Numbered from the stretch's first letter, positions 19,008-28,617 are shown. The stretch: DNA of 64,000 nucleotides from Bradyrhizobium arachidis (GCF_024758505.1 NZ_CP077970.1:6634001-6698000), one strand, 5' to 3'. Translations and numbers: made by a program. The notes: a model not told the origin generated them from the letters alone.

Positions 19008-19895
19008 ATGGAAATGCACCAGGTCCGCTACTTCCTTGCGGTCGCGCAACTCCTCAACTTCACCCGCGCCGCCGAGGAATGTAACGTGACGCAGCCCTCG
19101 CTGACGCGGGCGATCAAGCAGCTCGAGGCGGAGCTTGGCGGCGACCTGTTTCGCCGCGAGCGGCCGGCCGCGCAACTGACCGAGCTCGGCCAGCGCATGC
19201 ATCCGCTGCTAAAGCAGTGCTATGAGGCCGCCGCCGGTGCGCGCTCGCTCGCCTCCTCCTTCAGAAGCGGCGAGATCGGCGCGCTGCGCATTGCGCTAAC
19301 GCACGCGATCGATCTTGCGCTGCTGATTCCCCATCTCAACCAGATCCGGCGGCAGTTCAACCGGCTCGAATTCCGTTTCCTGCGCGGCACCAGCCGCGAG
19401 GTCGCCGAATATCTGAAGAAGGGCGAGGCCGAGCTCGGCATTGCCGCCGAGATCGACGAGGCCTGGGAGCGGCTCGACGTCTGGCCGCTGTTCACTGAGG
19501 GCTTTGAGCTCGTGGTCAGCAAGAGCCATCGGCTCTCAGGGCATGACACGATCGAGTTCGATGACCTGCGTGCGGAGCAATTCCTGAGCCGCGGCTACTG
19601 CGAGCATGCCGAGCGCATCTCGGCGAATCTGCGTGAGCACGGCATCGACGTCGACCACAGCCATGAGATTTCTTCGGAGCGCGACCTCATCGAGCTGGTG
19701 GAGGCCGACATCGGCGTCGCGATGGTGCCGCACACCTCGCCGATGCCGGATGGCGTGAAGCGAACCGCCGTCGCAGGGCTGGACGCCCGCCGCACCGTCA
19801 ACCTCTACGGCGTCGCCGGCCGCCAGCGCACCGCAGTCGCCAACGCAGTGATGCGCATGCTGCGCGGCGCGGATTGGCGGGAAATTGCGGGCTAG
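19008..19895 (+). CDS. LysR-family transcriptional regulator
   Basis: The 295-aa protein begins MEMHQVRYFLAVAQLLNFTR and has the classical HTH (AAEECNVTQPSLTRAIKQLE) followed by a substrate-binding domain. The HTH resembles the CbbR/HexR-like group that prefers the MEMHQ start. It is divergent from the patatin gene, with about 180 bp between them, so that gene is a plausible target. The effector is unknown. Confidence 0.88.
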   Translation: MEMHQVRYFLAVAQLLNFTRAAEECNVTQPSLTRAIKQLEAELGGDLFRRERPAAQLTELGQRMHPLLKQCYEAAAGARSLASSFRSGEIGALRIALTHAIDLALLIPHLNQIRRQFNRLEFRFLRGTSREVAEYLKKGEAELGIAAEIDEAWERLDVWPLFTEGFELVVSKSHRLSGHDTIEFDDLRAEQFLSRGYCEHAERISANLREHGIDVDHSHEISSERDLIELVEADIGVAMVPHTSPMPDGVKRTAVAGLDARRTVNLYGVAGRQRTAVANAVMRMLRGADWREIAG

Positions 19896-20150
19896 CGGCG
19901 TCGCGAGTGAGACGCGCCGATCGAACTTGCGGATGCCTCATCCGTCGCTTCGCGCCACCTTGCGACGACAATCTCTAAGCAGATCCCGAGTGGCCACGGG
20001 TGGTCCCCTGTTCGACGACGCGTGGCGTTCGAAAAAACTGCGGTGACCAAAACGCAGGCAATGGGACCAAAGTACGATGACACGTCGACAGGCACCGATA
20101 TGATGCGGTTCGTGTGCAATCGGGCCACGGAACCACAAGAGAGGCGATGC

Positions 20151-20381
20151 ATGTTCGTAACCGTCGTTGCTATTCTCTGCCATCTCGCGGCAGCTGGTTG
20201 CGTCGAGGAAATTGTCACCGACAGCAACATGACGCCGGAGATCACGTTTCAGCAGTGCATGAAAGGTGCGCAAGCGCCCCTCGCAAAGTGGGTGAGCGAG
20301 CATCCGATCTACCACGCGAACTGGCGCGTCGATCGCTACAAATGCGTGCCGGGACACTATGAGATCAGGAGCAGGGCGTAA
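20151..20381 (+). CDS. Small secreted protein of unknown function
   Basis: The 76-aa ORF begins at an ATG with GAGAGGCG at good spacing. A hydrophobic N-terminus (MFVTVVAILCHLAAAGC) looks like a signal peptide with an imperfect lipobox (AAGC). The mature part has two further cysteines (FQQCMKG and YKCVPGHYE), which could form a disulfide. I do not recognise the family. An upstream in-frame ATG at 20022 would add 43 residues without character. It lies alone in a 580-bp gap between the LysR and peroxiredoxin genes. Confidence 0.6.
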   Translation: MFVTVVAILCHLAAAGCVEEIVTDSNMTPEITFQQCMKGAQAPLAKWVSEHPIYHANWRVDRYKCVPGHYEIRSRA

Positions 20382-20476
20382 GACGCGGCAATGTAAGACG
20401 ATTTGGCGGCGCTCGGCCCCTTCTCGCGCAAGAAGGGCAGACGGAAATGCATCGGCGCCGTCGATATCATGCAGAG

Positions 20477-21193
20477 CTAATTCTCCCTGCTCGCGCTCTC
20501 CAGCGCCTCGAGCAGGTGATCGATCTCCATGCGCTTGCGGAAATCAGGATCGACGAAGCGGGCCTTGACGAGGCCGTCGCGGCCGACGACGAACACGGCC
20601 GGTATCGGCAGCATCCAGCCGTCGTTGCCGTGAAACTTTGCCATGTCCTGATAGGACAACAACTGCTGGATCTCGGCGCCGAGCCAGATCGCCAGATTGA
20701 GTGACAGCGCATAGCCGTTGTCGAGATCGGTCAGCACCGGAAACGACGCGCCCGAATCGTCCCTGAACTTCTCGGTGTATTCCTGCGTCTCCGGCATGAT
20801 CGCGACGATCTGTGCGCCCACCGCATTGATCCGGTCCTGCGCCTGGATCACCGCGCGGACGTTCAACCGGCAGTAAGGACACCAGTGCCCGCGAAAGAAC
20901 ATCACCGCGACCGGTCCGCGCTTCAGCAGCGAGGGCAGCGCGACCAGGTGCCCGCGATCGTCGGGCAGCACAAAGGGCGGCATGACCTCGCCCGGACGCG
21001 GCGCATTCTCGCCGCCGCCGTTCTGGCCCAGCCGCTCCACCAGGCGATCGACCGCATCGCCATAGGCTGGAAAGATCTCGCGGCCCGCGTCCGCATAGGC
21101 ACGGAGCTGTTCGTTCAGCGGGCCCTCCATGTCGCGGCAGCGCTGAAAGGCAAGCTTGAGCCGCTCAGCATCGGCTGGTGATAGGGACGTCAT
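20477..21193 (-). CDS. AhpC/TSA-family peroxiredoxin-like protein
   Basis: The 238-aa thioredoxin-fold protein has the reactive motif FFRGHWCPYC (CxxC) at about residue 110, preceded by GPVAVM. This is the motif of the peroxiredoxin-like redoxin subgroup rather than classical AhpC (VCPTE). An N-terminal helical extension of about 70 residues is normal for the subgroup. ATG 21193 was chosen over 21211 because the conserved helix starts there. It probably reduces peroxides or acts as a thiol oxidoreductase in the cytoplasm. Confidence 0.88.
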   Translation of the reverse strand: MTSLSPADAERLKLAFQRCRDMEGPLNEQLRAYADAGREIFPAYGDAVDRLVERLGQNGGGENAPRPGEVMPPFVLPDDRGHLVALPSLLKRGPVAVMFFRGHWCPYCRLNVRAVIQAQDRINAVGAQIVAIMPETQEYTEKFRDDSGASFPVLTDLDNGYALSLNLAIWLGAEIQQLLSYQDMAKFHGNDGWMLPIPAVFVVGRDGLVKARFVDPDFRKRMEIDHLLEALESASREN

Positions 21194-21455
21194 CTTCCGC
21201 TCCGCCAACAAGAGTTCGCATTATTTTGACATTCAGGCCGCCCTGCAAGGGGGACCCTGCCATCCGACGACAGATCGTCCGGAAGCGGAAATGCCGATCC
21301 ACAATCGGTTCGATAGCCATGGCCTATCGCCGGCGCGATAGCACGAGGCTATCACGTCGAGAGCGAGACGGCATTTCATTGCAGGGGCCATTTCAATCAG
21401 GCTGATCTCATAGCCGGCGACCCGCGAGGTCGCGGCCAACAGAGGAGATTAGTCC

Positions 21456-21938
21456 ATGCCCACGAACTCCAAACTCTCGCGCGCAATCTGGCCCAGCCTT
21501 GCTCTCGCCGGGGCCATCGCGCTCACCGCGCAGCCAGCCCTTGCCGGCGAATGCCCGGCCGACAAGATGAAGCCGAACGCGCGCCAGATGGTCGACACCA
21601 AGCCGGTCGGCGTTACCGACGTCACGCTCGGCTCCATCAACCTCGAAAAGCAGCCGGCCAACATCAGGGATCGCGAGCTGCGCTTCCGCAAGCTGACCAT
21701 CGAGCCCGGCGGCATCGTGCCCTGGCATAGCCATGACGACCGGCCGGCGCTGATCTTTGTGCAGCAGGGCGAGATCGTCGAATACGCCTCCAACTGCGTC
21801 GATCCGATCGTGCACAAGGCCGGCGATCTCAGGCCCGAAGTGTTCGGCACCTCGCACTGGTGGAAGAACCTCGGCAAGGAGACCGTGATCCTCTATGTCG
21901 GCGACGTCCGCAAGGATCCGCACGACCACAACATGTGA
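21456..21938 (+). CDS. Periplasmic cupin-domain protein
   Basis: The 160-aa protein has a signal peptide (residues 1-30, ending AQPALA) and a cupin fold. The first cupin motif is PGGIVPWHSHDDRPALIFVQ, with a metal-binding His pair and later acidic residue. The second motif is weak (PEVFGTSHWWKNLGKETV). The C-terminus DPHDHNM adds two histidines that might bind metal. Function is not assigned. ATG 21456 follows AGAGGAGA at good spacing. A palindromic repeat follows the gene. Confidence 0.85.
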   Translation: MPTNSKLSRAIWPSLALAGAIALTAQPALAGECPADKMKPNARQMVDTKPVGVTDVTLGSINLEKQPANIRDRELRFRKLTIEPGGIVPWHSHDDRPALIFVQQGEIVEYASNCVDPIVHKAGDLRPEVFGTSHWWKNLGKETVILYVGDVRKDPHDHNM

Positions 21939-21964
21939 CGAGTGCAGCCACCAATCTCAGCCCC

Positions 21965-22039
21965 GTCATTCCGGGGCGCGAAGCGAACCCGGAATCTCGA
22001 GATTCCGGGTTCGCTGCTAACGCACCGCCCCGGAATGAC
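21965..22039. repeat. Palindromic intergenic repeat, copy 2
   Basis: This is nearly the same as copy 1 at 7080-7158: it starts GTCATTCCGGGGCG, ends CGCCCCGGAATGAC-like (GCCCCGGAATGAC), and has the same central palindrome around CTCGAG. It lies between the cupin gene and the MFS gene, which read in the same direction. Confidence 0.85.
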
Positions 22040-22059
22040 AACAAGCGTGGAGCCGTCCC

Positions 22060-23268
22060 ATGACCGATCTGTCTGCACCCATGAAGCCGTCCGAGATGGC
22101 GATGCACGAACACTCGCCCGGTGTCGTCCTCCGTTCACTCGTGATCGGGCTGACCGCGTTCCTGACCGTCGTCGACCTGTTCGCGACGCAGGCGATCCTC
22201 CCGTCGCTGACCCGCCATTACGGCGTGAGCCCGGCGGCGATGGGCGTTGCGGTCAATGCCAGCACGTTTGGCATGGCGATATCGGGGCTCGTGGTCGGCT
22301 TCTTCAGCCCGCGCATCGATCGACGCCTCGGAATATTGCTCAGCCTCACGCTGCTTGCGATTCCGACGAGCCTGCTCGCGGTGGCGCCCAACCTCGCCGT
22401 CTTCACGGGCCTGCGCATCGCGCAAGGCCTGTGCATGGCGTCGGCCTTTGCGCTGACGCTCGCCCATCTCGGCGAGCAGTGCAGCGCAATGGACGCCGGC
22501 GGCGCCTTTGCCGCCTATATCACCGGCAACGTCGCCAGCAATCTGATCGGACGGCTGATCTCGGCCGCCGTCGCCGACAGTCTTGGACTGTCCTGGAATT
22601 TCTACTTCTTCGCAGCGCTCAATCTCGCCGGCGCGGTGCTGGTCTATTTCACCATCCATCGTGTCCAGCCGATGCATGCCATGACGCTCACGGCGTCTCC
22701 GCTCGACGCCATGCGCGCGCATTGGCGCAATCCCCGGCTGCGCGCCGCTTTCGGGATCGGCTTCTGCATCCTGTTCGCTTTCATCGGCACCTTCACCTTC
22801 GTCAATTTCGTGCTGGTGCGGCCCCCGCTGTCGCTGGGCGTGATGGACCTTGGCCTGGTCTATTTCGTCTTCCTGCCTTCGGTCGTCACCACCCTGTTCG
22901 CCGGCAAGGTCGCCGCGCGCATCGGAACACGGCCGACGATTTGGGGCGCGCTCACTGTTGCAGCCTTCGGCCTGCCGCTGATGCTGAGCTCGCATCTGGC
23001 GGAAGTGCTGACCGGTATGGTCCTGGTCGGCGTCGGCACCTTCTTCGCGCAGGCTGCCGCGACCGGCTTCGTCGGACAGGCTGCGGCGGAGAACCGCGGC
23101 GTCGCCAGCGGCACCTACCTCGCCTGTTATTTCTGCGGCGGGCTGGTCGGCACGGCCGTGCTCGGCCGTCTCTTCGACGCCTTCGGATGGACGGCGTGCG
23201 TTGCCGGCGTTGGCGCGGCGCTCGCGGCCGCCGCGTGGCTGACGTTCAGCCTGCGAGATATGCGCTAG
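22060..23268 (+). CDS. MFS transporter (YnfM/YtbD-like)
   Basis: The 402-aa protein has 12 predicted membrane spans. Motif A-like sequences lie between spans 2 and 3 (GFFSPRIDRRLGI) and between spans 8 and 9 (AGKVAARIGTRPTI). It resembles the drug/arabinose-efflux-like MFS group. Its 3' end overlaps the convergent fixS gene by four bases. It is not expected to be part of the fix system. Substrate unknown. Confidence 0.88.
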   Translation: MTDLSAPMKPSEMAMHEHSPGVVLRSLVIGLTAFLTVVDLFATQAILPSLTRHYGVSPAAMGVAVNASTFGMAISGLVVGFFSPRIDRRLGILLSLTLLAIPTSLLAVAPNLAVFTGLRIAQGLCMASAFALTLAHLGEQCSAMDAGGAFAAYITGNVASNLIGRLISAAVADSLGLSWNFYFFAALNLAGAVLVYFTIHRVQPMHAMTLTASPLDAMRAHWRNPRLRAAFGIGFCILFAFIGTFTFVNFVLVRPPLSLGVMDLGLVYFVFLPSVVTTLFAGKVAARIGTRPTIWGALTVAAFGLPLMLSSHLAEVLTGMVLVGVGTFFAQAAATGFVGQAAAENRGVASGTYLACYFCGGLVGTAVLGRLFDAFGWTACVAGVGAALAAAAWLTFSLRDMR

Positions 23269-23447
23269 CGCTTGGCCTGCGCGAGGTCGGCTTTCCTCTC
23301 CGGCGGCGGCTCGTCGTCTGCAATCGCCCGCCAGGCGGCGCCGTCGAGATCGTCATACTGGCCGCTCCGGAGCGACCAGAGGAAGGCGGCGAGGCCGGTG
23401 AGCCCCAAGGCCAGCGCCAGCGGAACCAGGATGACCAGGATTTCCAT
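23265..23447 (-). CDS. fixS: cbb3-type cytochrome oxidase assembly protein FixS/CcoS
   Basis: The 60-aa protein has one N-terminal membrane span (MEILVILVPLALALGLTGLA) followed by the conserved AAFLWSLRSGQYDDLDGAAW. It helps insert heme and copper into the cbb3 oxidase. The ATG at 23447 shares one base with the fixI stop (TGATG), so the two are translationally coupled. It is the last gene of fixGHIS. Confidence 0.95.
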   Translation of the reverse strand: MEILVILVPLALALGLTGLAAFLWSLRSGQYDDLDGAAWRAIADDEPPPERKADLAQAKR

Positions 23448-25633
23448 CAGATCCTCCGCGCGGCATTGCGCGCCCGCAGCGCGTTCAACATGACCAGGAT
23501 GGACGAGCCGCTCATCGCGGCCGCCGCAATCAGCGGGGTGACGATACCACTGATCGCGATCGGCACGGCGAGGAAATTATAGCCGATCGCCAGCCACAGA
23601 TTCTGCCGCATCAGATGCAGCGCCTTGCGCGAGAAATCGATCGCGACCACGACCGGGGCCAGAGGCTTGCCGAGGAAGACGAGATCGGCGGTCGCCTGGC
23701 TCAAATGCGCGGCCGAGATCGGCGACATCGAGACGTGCGCGGCAGCGAGTGAGGGCGCATCGTTCATGCCGTCCCCGACCATGAGCACCTTCATGCCCCG
23801 CGCCTTCAGCTCTTCGATCCGCGCGATCTTGTCGGCGGGCGTGACACCGGCGCGCCATTCCACGATGCCGAGCGCGCGAGCGGCCGCCGTCACCGCCGCC
23901 TCGCGATCGCCGGACAGGATCTCGACGCCGATCTTGCGGGCCTGCAAGGCAGCGATGACAGCCTTTGCGTCCGGACGCAGGCCCTGACGCACGGAAATGA
24001 CAAATCTTTCGGCGCCCTTGCTGAAGGCCACGACGGAGGCCTCAGGGTCGAGCTCGGCATCCATGACCAAGTGCTCCGCGCCGCAGAAGGATGGCCTCCC
24101 CAAGCGAATCTCGACACCGTCGACCGTCGCACGCACGCCCTGCCCGGCCTCCTCGACCGCACTGAGGATCGGCGATTTCGCGCCGGCGGCTAGCGCGACT
24201 GCGGCCGCCACCGGATGATGGCTCGACAGCGCAAGCTGTCCCGCGAGCTTGAAGATATCGGCAGGAATCCCCGACGCGTTGACCACTTCGAGGTCGGGCA
24301 GCGTCAGCGTCCCCGTCTTGTCGAAGATGACGTGGTCGGCCTCCGCCAGCCGCTCGATGGCATCGCCGGAGTTGAGCAGCACGCCTGACTTGAACATCGC
24401 CCCAGAGGCGACGGTCTGCACCGTCGGGATCGCGAGCCCGAGCGCGCAGGGACAGGTGATGATGAGCACGGCGACGCCAGTGACGATCGCATCGTGCCAG
24501 CTCGCGCCCCAAAACACCCAGCCGAGAACGGTGAGGAGAGCTGCGGCATGCACAACCGGCGCATAAAGCCGCGACGCGCGGTCGGCGAGCCGCATATAGC
24601 GCGAACGCGCCTGCAATGCGTTGTCGAGCAGGCGCGTGATCTCGGCGAGCAGCGTGGCCTCGGAGGCCGCCGATACCCGCACCCGCAGTGTGCCCGATAC
24701 ATTCATCGAACCGGCGTAGACCGGCGTGCCCTGTTCGGCCGTGACGTAGAGAGTCTCGCCGGTGATCAGGCTCTGGTCGATCTCGGACCGCCCCTCGATC
24801 ACCGTGCCGTCGACGGCGCAGCGCTCGCCCGGCCGCAGCAGCACGATGTCGCCGGGATGGATCGCTCCGACCGGCACCTGCGAGACCTCGTCAGGGCGGA
24901 CGAATTTTGCCGCCGTCTCGGCCTTCAGCGCCGCGAGGTTGCCGGCAACCGCGCGAGTCCGCCGCCGCATGTTCTGGTCGAGGAAGCGACCGACCAGGAG
25001 GAACGTCAGCAGCATGATTGCGGCGTCGAAATAGGCGTGCTCGGCGTGGTGGATGGTCTCGACCACGGACATGCCGAGCGCCAGGATCACGCCGATCGAG
25101 ATCGGCACGTCCATGTTGGTGGTCTTGTTCGACAACGCGCGCCAGGCGGAGCGGAAGAAGGGCTGGCCGGCATAGGCCGCCGCCGGCAGCGCGATCAGCG
25201 CCGACAGCCAGTGGAAGAAATCGCGCTGCTCGGGCAGCATGTCCGAGACGTTGCCCGACCACACCGGGATCGACAGCATCATCACATTCATAGTGGCGAA
25301 GGCAGCAACTCCGAGACAGCGCAAGAGGAAGCGCGATTCCTCGACCTCGGTTGCCTCCGCACTCGCCGTCTCGAACGGATAGGCCTTGTAGCCGAGCTCG
25401 GCGAGGCGATCGATGAAGCTGATAGGATCGAGCGTGCCCTCTTTCCATTCCAGTGCGACTCGGCGATTGGTCAGATTGACCCGCGCCAGCGTGACATCAG
25501 GCATGGCCGACAGGCCGCGTTCGATCTTCGCCATGCAGCCGGCGCAGTGAACGCCCTCGACCGCAAGATCGATGTGTTGCAGGCCTGGACCTGCCGCCTT
25601 GACGTAGTGTGAAAAATCCCGCGTGACCTGCAT
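23447..25633 (-). CDS. fixI: Copper-transporting P-type ATPase FixI/CcoI
   Basis: The 728-aa P1B-type ATPase moves copper toward the cbb3 oxidase. It has an N-terminal heavy-metal domain with GVHCAGC (Cys30, Cys33), eight membrane helices, the transport-site Cys394-Pro-Cys396 (TCPCALGL), the phosphorylation motif DKTGTLT, TGET and the hinge GDGMNDAPSL. All key residues are present. It lies 25 bp after fixH. It is expected to be transcribed with fixG from the FixK2-controlled promoter. Confidence 0.97.
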   Translation of the reverse strand: MQVTRDFSHYVKAAGPGLQHIDLAVEGVHCAGCMAKIERGLSAMPDVTLARVNLTNRRVALEWKEGTLDPISFIDRLAELGYKAYPFETASAEATEVEESRFLLRCLGVAAFATMNVMMLSIPVWSGNVSDMLPEQRDFFHWLSALIALPAAAYAGQPFFRSAWRALSNKTTNMDVPISIGVILALGMSVVETIHHAEHAYFDAAIMLLTFLLVGRFLDQNMRRRTRAVAGNLAALKAETAAKFVRPDEVSQVPVGAIHPGDIVLLRPGERCAVDGTVIEGRSEIDQSLITGETLYVTAEQGTPVYAGSMNVSGTLRVRVSAASEATLLAEITRLLDNALQARSRYMRLADRASRLYAPVVHAAALLTVLGWVFWGASWHDAIVTGVAVLIITCPCALGLAIPTVQTVASGAMFKSGVLLNSGDAIERLAEADHVIFDKTGTLTLPDLEVVNASGIPADIFKLAGQLALSSHHPVAAAVALAAGAKSPILSAVEEAGQGVRATVDGVEIRLGRPSFCGAEHLVMDAELDPEASVVAFSKGAERFVISVRQGLRPDAKAVIAALQARKIGVEILSGDREAAVTAAARALGIVEWRAGVTPADKIARIEELKARGMKVLMVGDGMNDAPSLAAAHVSMSPISAAHLSQATADLVFLGKPLAPVVVAIDFSRKALHLMRQNLWLAIGYNFLAVPIAISGIVTPLIAAAAMSGSSILVMLNALRARNAARRI

Positions 25634-25658
25634 GACATGAACCTCAGTGACTTGGACC

Positions 25659-26153
25659 TCAGTTCAGGATCACACGGTTACGCGACTGGAACATGCGCTG
25701 CCCGCGCGCATCGGCTTCGATCACGAGATCCCACTGACCGGGCGCGACCGCGCTGGCGCTGCCGCGATAGATGCCAATGCCGACCTCCGAAAGCTCCACA
25801 GGCAGGTCGGCACGCTTGTCGATCGGCCGCTCCAGCGTTCCCTTGAAGGTCAGGCCGGTCATTGGCCGCCCGTTGGCGTCGCGCGCTTCGAGCTGGACGA
25901 CGGCACCGCCGTCGCCCTGACGCTGGATGCGCGCCTCGACCTGCCATTTGCGCGCCGCCTGCTCGCGCGCCGCCATGATCTCCTTCTCATAGGCAAGGCT
26001 GGCACTATAGGCGCTGTCGACCTCGGTGCCGGGAAGCGTCGCGATGGCGAGCTTCATCATGGTGACGTTGACGCCAATCACGAGGCCGAAGAAGGCCACC
26101 AGCATCAAAAACACCTTGGCGCCGGTCAGCGGCTTCTGTGCAGCGGTTGCCAT
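25659..26153 (-). CDS. fixH: FixH accessory protein
   Basis: The 164-aa membrane-anchored periplasmic protein has one span (KVFLMLVAFFGLVIGVNVTM) with the family NVTMM signature. A beta-rich domain follows (GMTGL-like GRPMTGLTFKGTLERP). It is required for cbb3 oxidase maturation, probably by contacting FixI. It starts 18 bp after fixG and ends 25 bp before fixI. Confidence 0.95.
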   Translation of the reverse strand: MATAAQKPLTGAKVFLMLVAFFGLVIGVNVTMMKLAIATLPGTEVDSAYSASLAYEKEIMAAREQAARKWQVEARIQRQGDGGAVVQLEARDANGRPMTGLTFKGTLERPIDKRADLPVELSEVGIGIYRGSASAVAPGQWDLVIEADARGQRMFQSRNRVILN

Positions 26154-26171
26154 GGCAAACTCCTTGATGTC

Positions 26172-27638
26172 TCACGGCGCGACAAAATTGTCGGTGGCGG
26201 AAGCGACCTCGCCGAGCCCGATGTCGGTGACGTGGAAGCGAACCGGGATCGACTTCTCCGGATTGAGCTCGGCCGGCGCCGTCACGAGCAACCGCAACTC
26301 GCTGGTCTGGTCGCGGCCGATCACGATCATGGGCCGGTTGGGCGTCACCGAATCGACGCCGACGACGTGGACCGTCGCGTTCACGGGGCCGTCGACGTCG
26401 ATCGCGATGACGCGGTCAAAACCGCTCTTGTTGAGCAGGCGGACGGTGTAGGCGTTGCGGATCGAGCCGTCGCTGAGCTTGACCGCGATCGGATTGCGGT
26501 CGTGCAGCACATTCACGTCGAGCAGGCTGCGCGTTGCCAGCGTGTACAGCATGATCCCGCCCACGACCGCAATCAGCGCGCTGTAGGCGACCGTACGGGC
26601 ACGGACGATGCGGTAGATCGGCTCCTTGCCGGCCTGCCGACGCTCGATGTTGATGTCGTTGTCATAGCCGATCAGCCGGGTCGGCCGGCCGATCTTGGTC
26701 ATCACGTTGTCGCAGGCGTCGATGCACAGGCCGCACTGGATGCAGCCCATCTGCGCGCCGTCGCGGATGTCGATGCCGGTCGGGCAGACGGCGACGCACT
26801 GGTAGCAATCGATGCAGTCGCCGACATGCTCGCCGAGCGCCCGCAGCTCGGCCGCCTTCTTGACCGAGGTGCGCTTCTCGCCGCGATCGTAGCGCTAGGT
26901 GACGTTGAGCGCCCATTCGTCGGTGAGCGCGGCCTGGATGCGCGTCCACGGGCACGTATAGGTGCAGACCTGCTCGCGCATGAAGCCGGCGAGCAGATAA
27001 GTGGTGGCGGTGAGAATGCAGATCCAGATATAGGCGATCATGGGCGCCTGGAACGTGACGAGCTCCTTCACCAGCGTCGGCGCATCGTTGAAATAGAGCA
27101 CCCACGCGCCGCCGGTCCACCAGGCGATCAGGAGCCAGATCGAATGCTTGAGCACGATCTCGGAGATGCGCTCGAGCTTCATCGGGTCGGACGACTTGTC
27201 CTTCTTCATGCGCTCGCGCCGGTCGCCTTCGATCAGACGCTCGACGGCGTAGAACAGGTCGGTCCATACGGTCTGCGGACAGAGATAACCGCACCAGATG
27301 CGGCCGCCGATGGAGTTCATCAGGAACAGCGCGATCGCGGCAACGATCAAGAGGCCCGTGAAATAGTAGACCTCCTGCGGCCACAGCTCGATGAAGAAGA
27401 AATAGAAGCGGCTGTTGGGGAGGTCGATCAGCACTGCCTGGTTCGGGGCGCCGAGGCCGCGATTCCAGCGGACGAAGGGCAGGAAATAATAGACGCCGAG
27501 GCAGAACGCCATCAGCCCCCATTTGATGCGACGGAAAGTGCCCGAGACGCTCTGCGGGTAGACCTTCTTCTGGGCCACATAGAGTGGCCCGTAGTCGTCG
27601 TCCAGTTTGAGGTCGGTGGGGTTCACGGTCTTGTTCAT
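26172..27638 (-). pseudogene. fixG: fixG/ccoG interrupted by an in-frame TAG at codon 248
   Basis: The frame would give a 488-aa FixG polyferredoxin of normal length, but codon 248 (plus 26895-26897, CTA) is TAG. The left part (residues 1-247) has five or so membrane spans and the first cysteine sites (GGRIWCGYLCPQTVW, TYTCPWTRIQ). The right part continues in the same frame without a shift: RYDRGEKRTS, then the two 4Fe-4S sites CIDCYQCVAVCPTGI and CIQCGLCIDACD, and the C-terminal periplasmic domain. Family members have an aromatic residue at the stop position (VTYRYDRGE). FixG reduces copper for cbb3 assembly. A single base change or a base error is the simplest explanation; readthrough is possible. 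The start follows a FixK2-like site. Confidence 0.93.
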
Positions 27639-27689
27639 CGCTGGATCCGTTGCGCGTGACCGAACCTAGAGCCAACTCGGAACGGCCGA

Positions 27690-27703
27690 TTGATCCAGCT
27701 CAA
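27690..27703 (-). promoter_or_regulatory. FixK2-type box upstream of fixG
   Basis: On the minus strand it reads TTGAGCTGGATCAA, which matches TTGAT-N4-ATCAA with one mismatch. It lies about 52-65 bp upstream of the fixG ATG, a suitable distance for a class II CRP/FNR activator. It should drive fixGHIS under low oxygen. Assignment is by motif and known regulon membership. Confidence 0.75.
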
Positions 27704-27744
27704 GCGAGGGCAGGTTCCCCTGCCCTCGTTTGACGGCCGCTTGG

Positions 27745-28617
27745 CTACTTTCCACCGCCCAGCGAGTGGACGTAGACCGCCATCGCCTTGATGGTGGCGG
27801 GGTCGAGCCGGCCTTCCCAGGCGGGCATGACGCCGGAGCGGCCGTTGCTGATGGTCTCGACCAGAGCGGATTCGTCGGAGCCGTAGAGCCAGATCTTGTC
27901 GGTCAGGTTGGGGGCGCCCATCTCCTGGTTGCCCTTGCCGCCCTCGCCGTGACAGGACACGCAATTGTCGGCAAAGAGTTTTTCGCCCTTGGCCGCGTCA
28001 AAGCCCTGCCGCGTCGACAGCCCCGCCAGCGACCGGACGTGGTTGGCGACCGTCACGATCTCGTCGGCCTTGAGCACGCCGTCCTTGCCGAAAGCGAGCA
28101 TCTGGCCTTCATGGGTCTTGGAGTGACCGGACCGCACGCCGTACTGGATGGTCTGCATGATCTGGTCGAGGGTTCCGCCCCACAGCCAGTCGTCGTCGTT
28201 CAGATTGGGGAAGCCCTTCGAGCCGGATGCTCCGCTGCCATGGCACGGCGCGCAATTGTCGCCGAACACGGTCCTGCCCTTGGCGCGCGCCAGTGCAAGC
28301 AGTGCCGGGTCCTTCTCGATATCGGCAAGCGAGGCCACCGCCAGCGTTGCCATCTTCTCGCCGCGGGCCTTTTCGAGATTGGCGAGTTCCACGGCGAGAC
28401 TGGCGCGTGTCGAATAGCCGAGCACGCCGGACGTATAGCCGGAGATCAGCGGCCAGGCCGGATAGACGATCCAGTAGCCGATCGACCAGATGATGGTGAG
28501 GTAGAAGCTGATCACCCACCAGCGCGGCAGCGGCGTGTTGAGCTCCTTGATGCCGTCCCATTCGTGTCCGGTCGTAGACTTGCCGGTGACGGTATCGACT
28601 TCGCTATGATCGGTCAT
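27745..28617 (-). CDS. fixP: cbb3 cytochrome c oxidase diheme subunit FixP/CcoP
   Basis: The 290-aa diheme cytochrome c has one N-terminal span (about residues 35-55, after LPRWWVISFYLTIIW). The two c-type heme sites are CAPCH at 122-126 and CVSCH at 219-223; both axial Met regions are present. It passes electrons from cytochrome c to FixO and FixN. It starts six bases after fixQ. The C-terminal GGGK tail is normal. Confidence 0.97.
   Translation of the reverse strand: MTDHSEVDTVTGKSTTGHEWDGIKELNTPLPRWWVISFYLTIIWSIGYWIVYPAWPLISGYTSGVLGYSTRASLAVELANLEKARGEKMATLAVASLADIEKDPALLALARAKGRTVFGDNCAPCHGSGASGSKGFPNLNDDDWLWGGTLDQIMQTIQYGVRSGHSKTHEGQMLAFGKDGVLKADEIVTVANHVRSLAGLSTRQGFDAAKGEKLFADNCVSCHGEGGKGNQEMGAPNLTDKIWLYGSDESALVETISNGRSGVMPAWEGRLDPATIKAMAVYVHSLGGGK

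Noticed and set aside
26172..26750. Separate 192-aa gene for the C-terminal part of FixG
   Set aside because: It has no ribosome site and starts inside an iron-sulfur motif; it is the continuation of fixG after the amber codon.
25647..27659. 670-aa open frame on the plus strand across fixH and fixG
   Set aside because: It is antisense to two clear fix genes, is rich in Arg, Asp and His as antisense GC-rich frames are, and has no domain.
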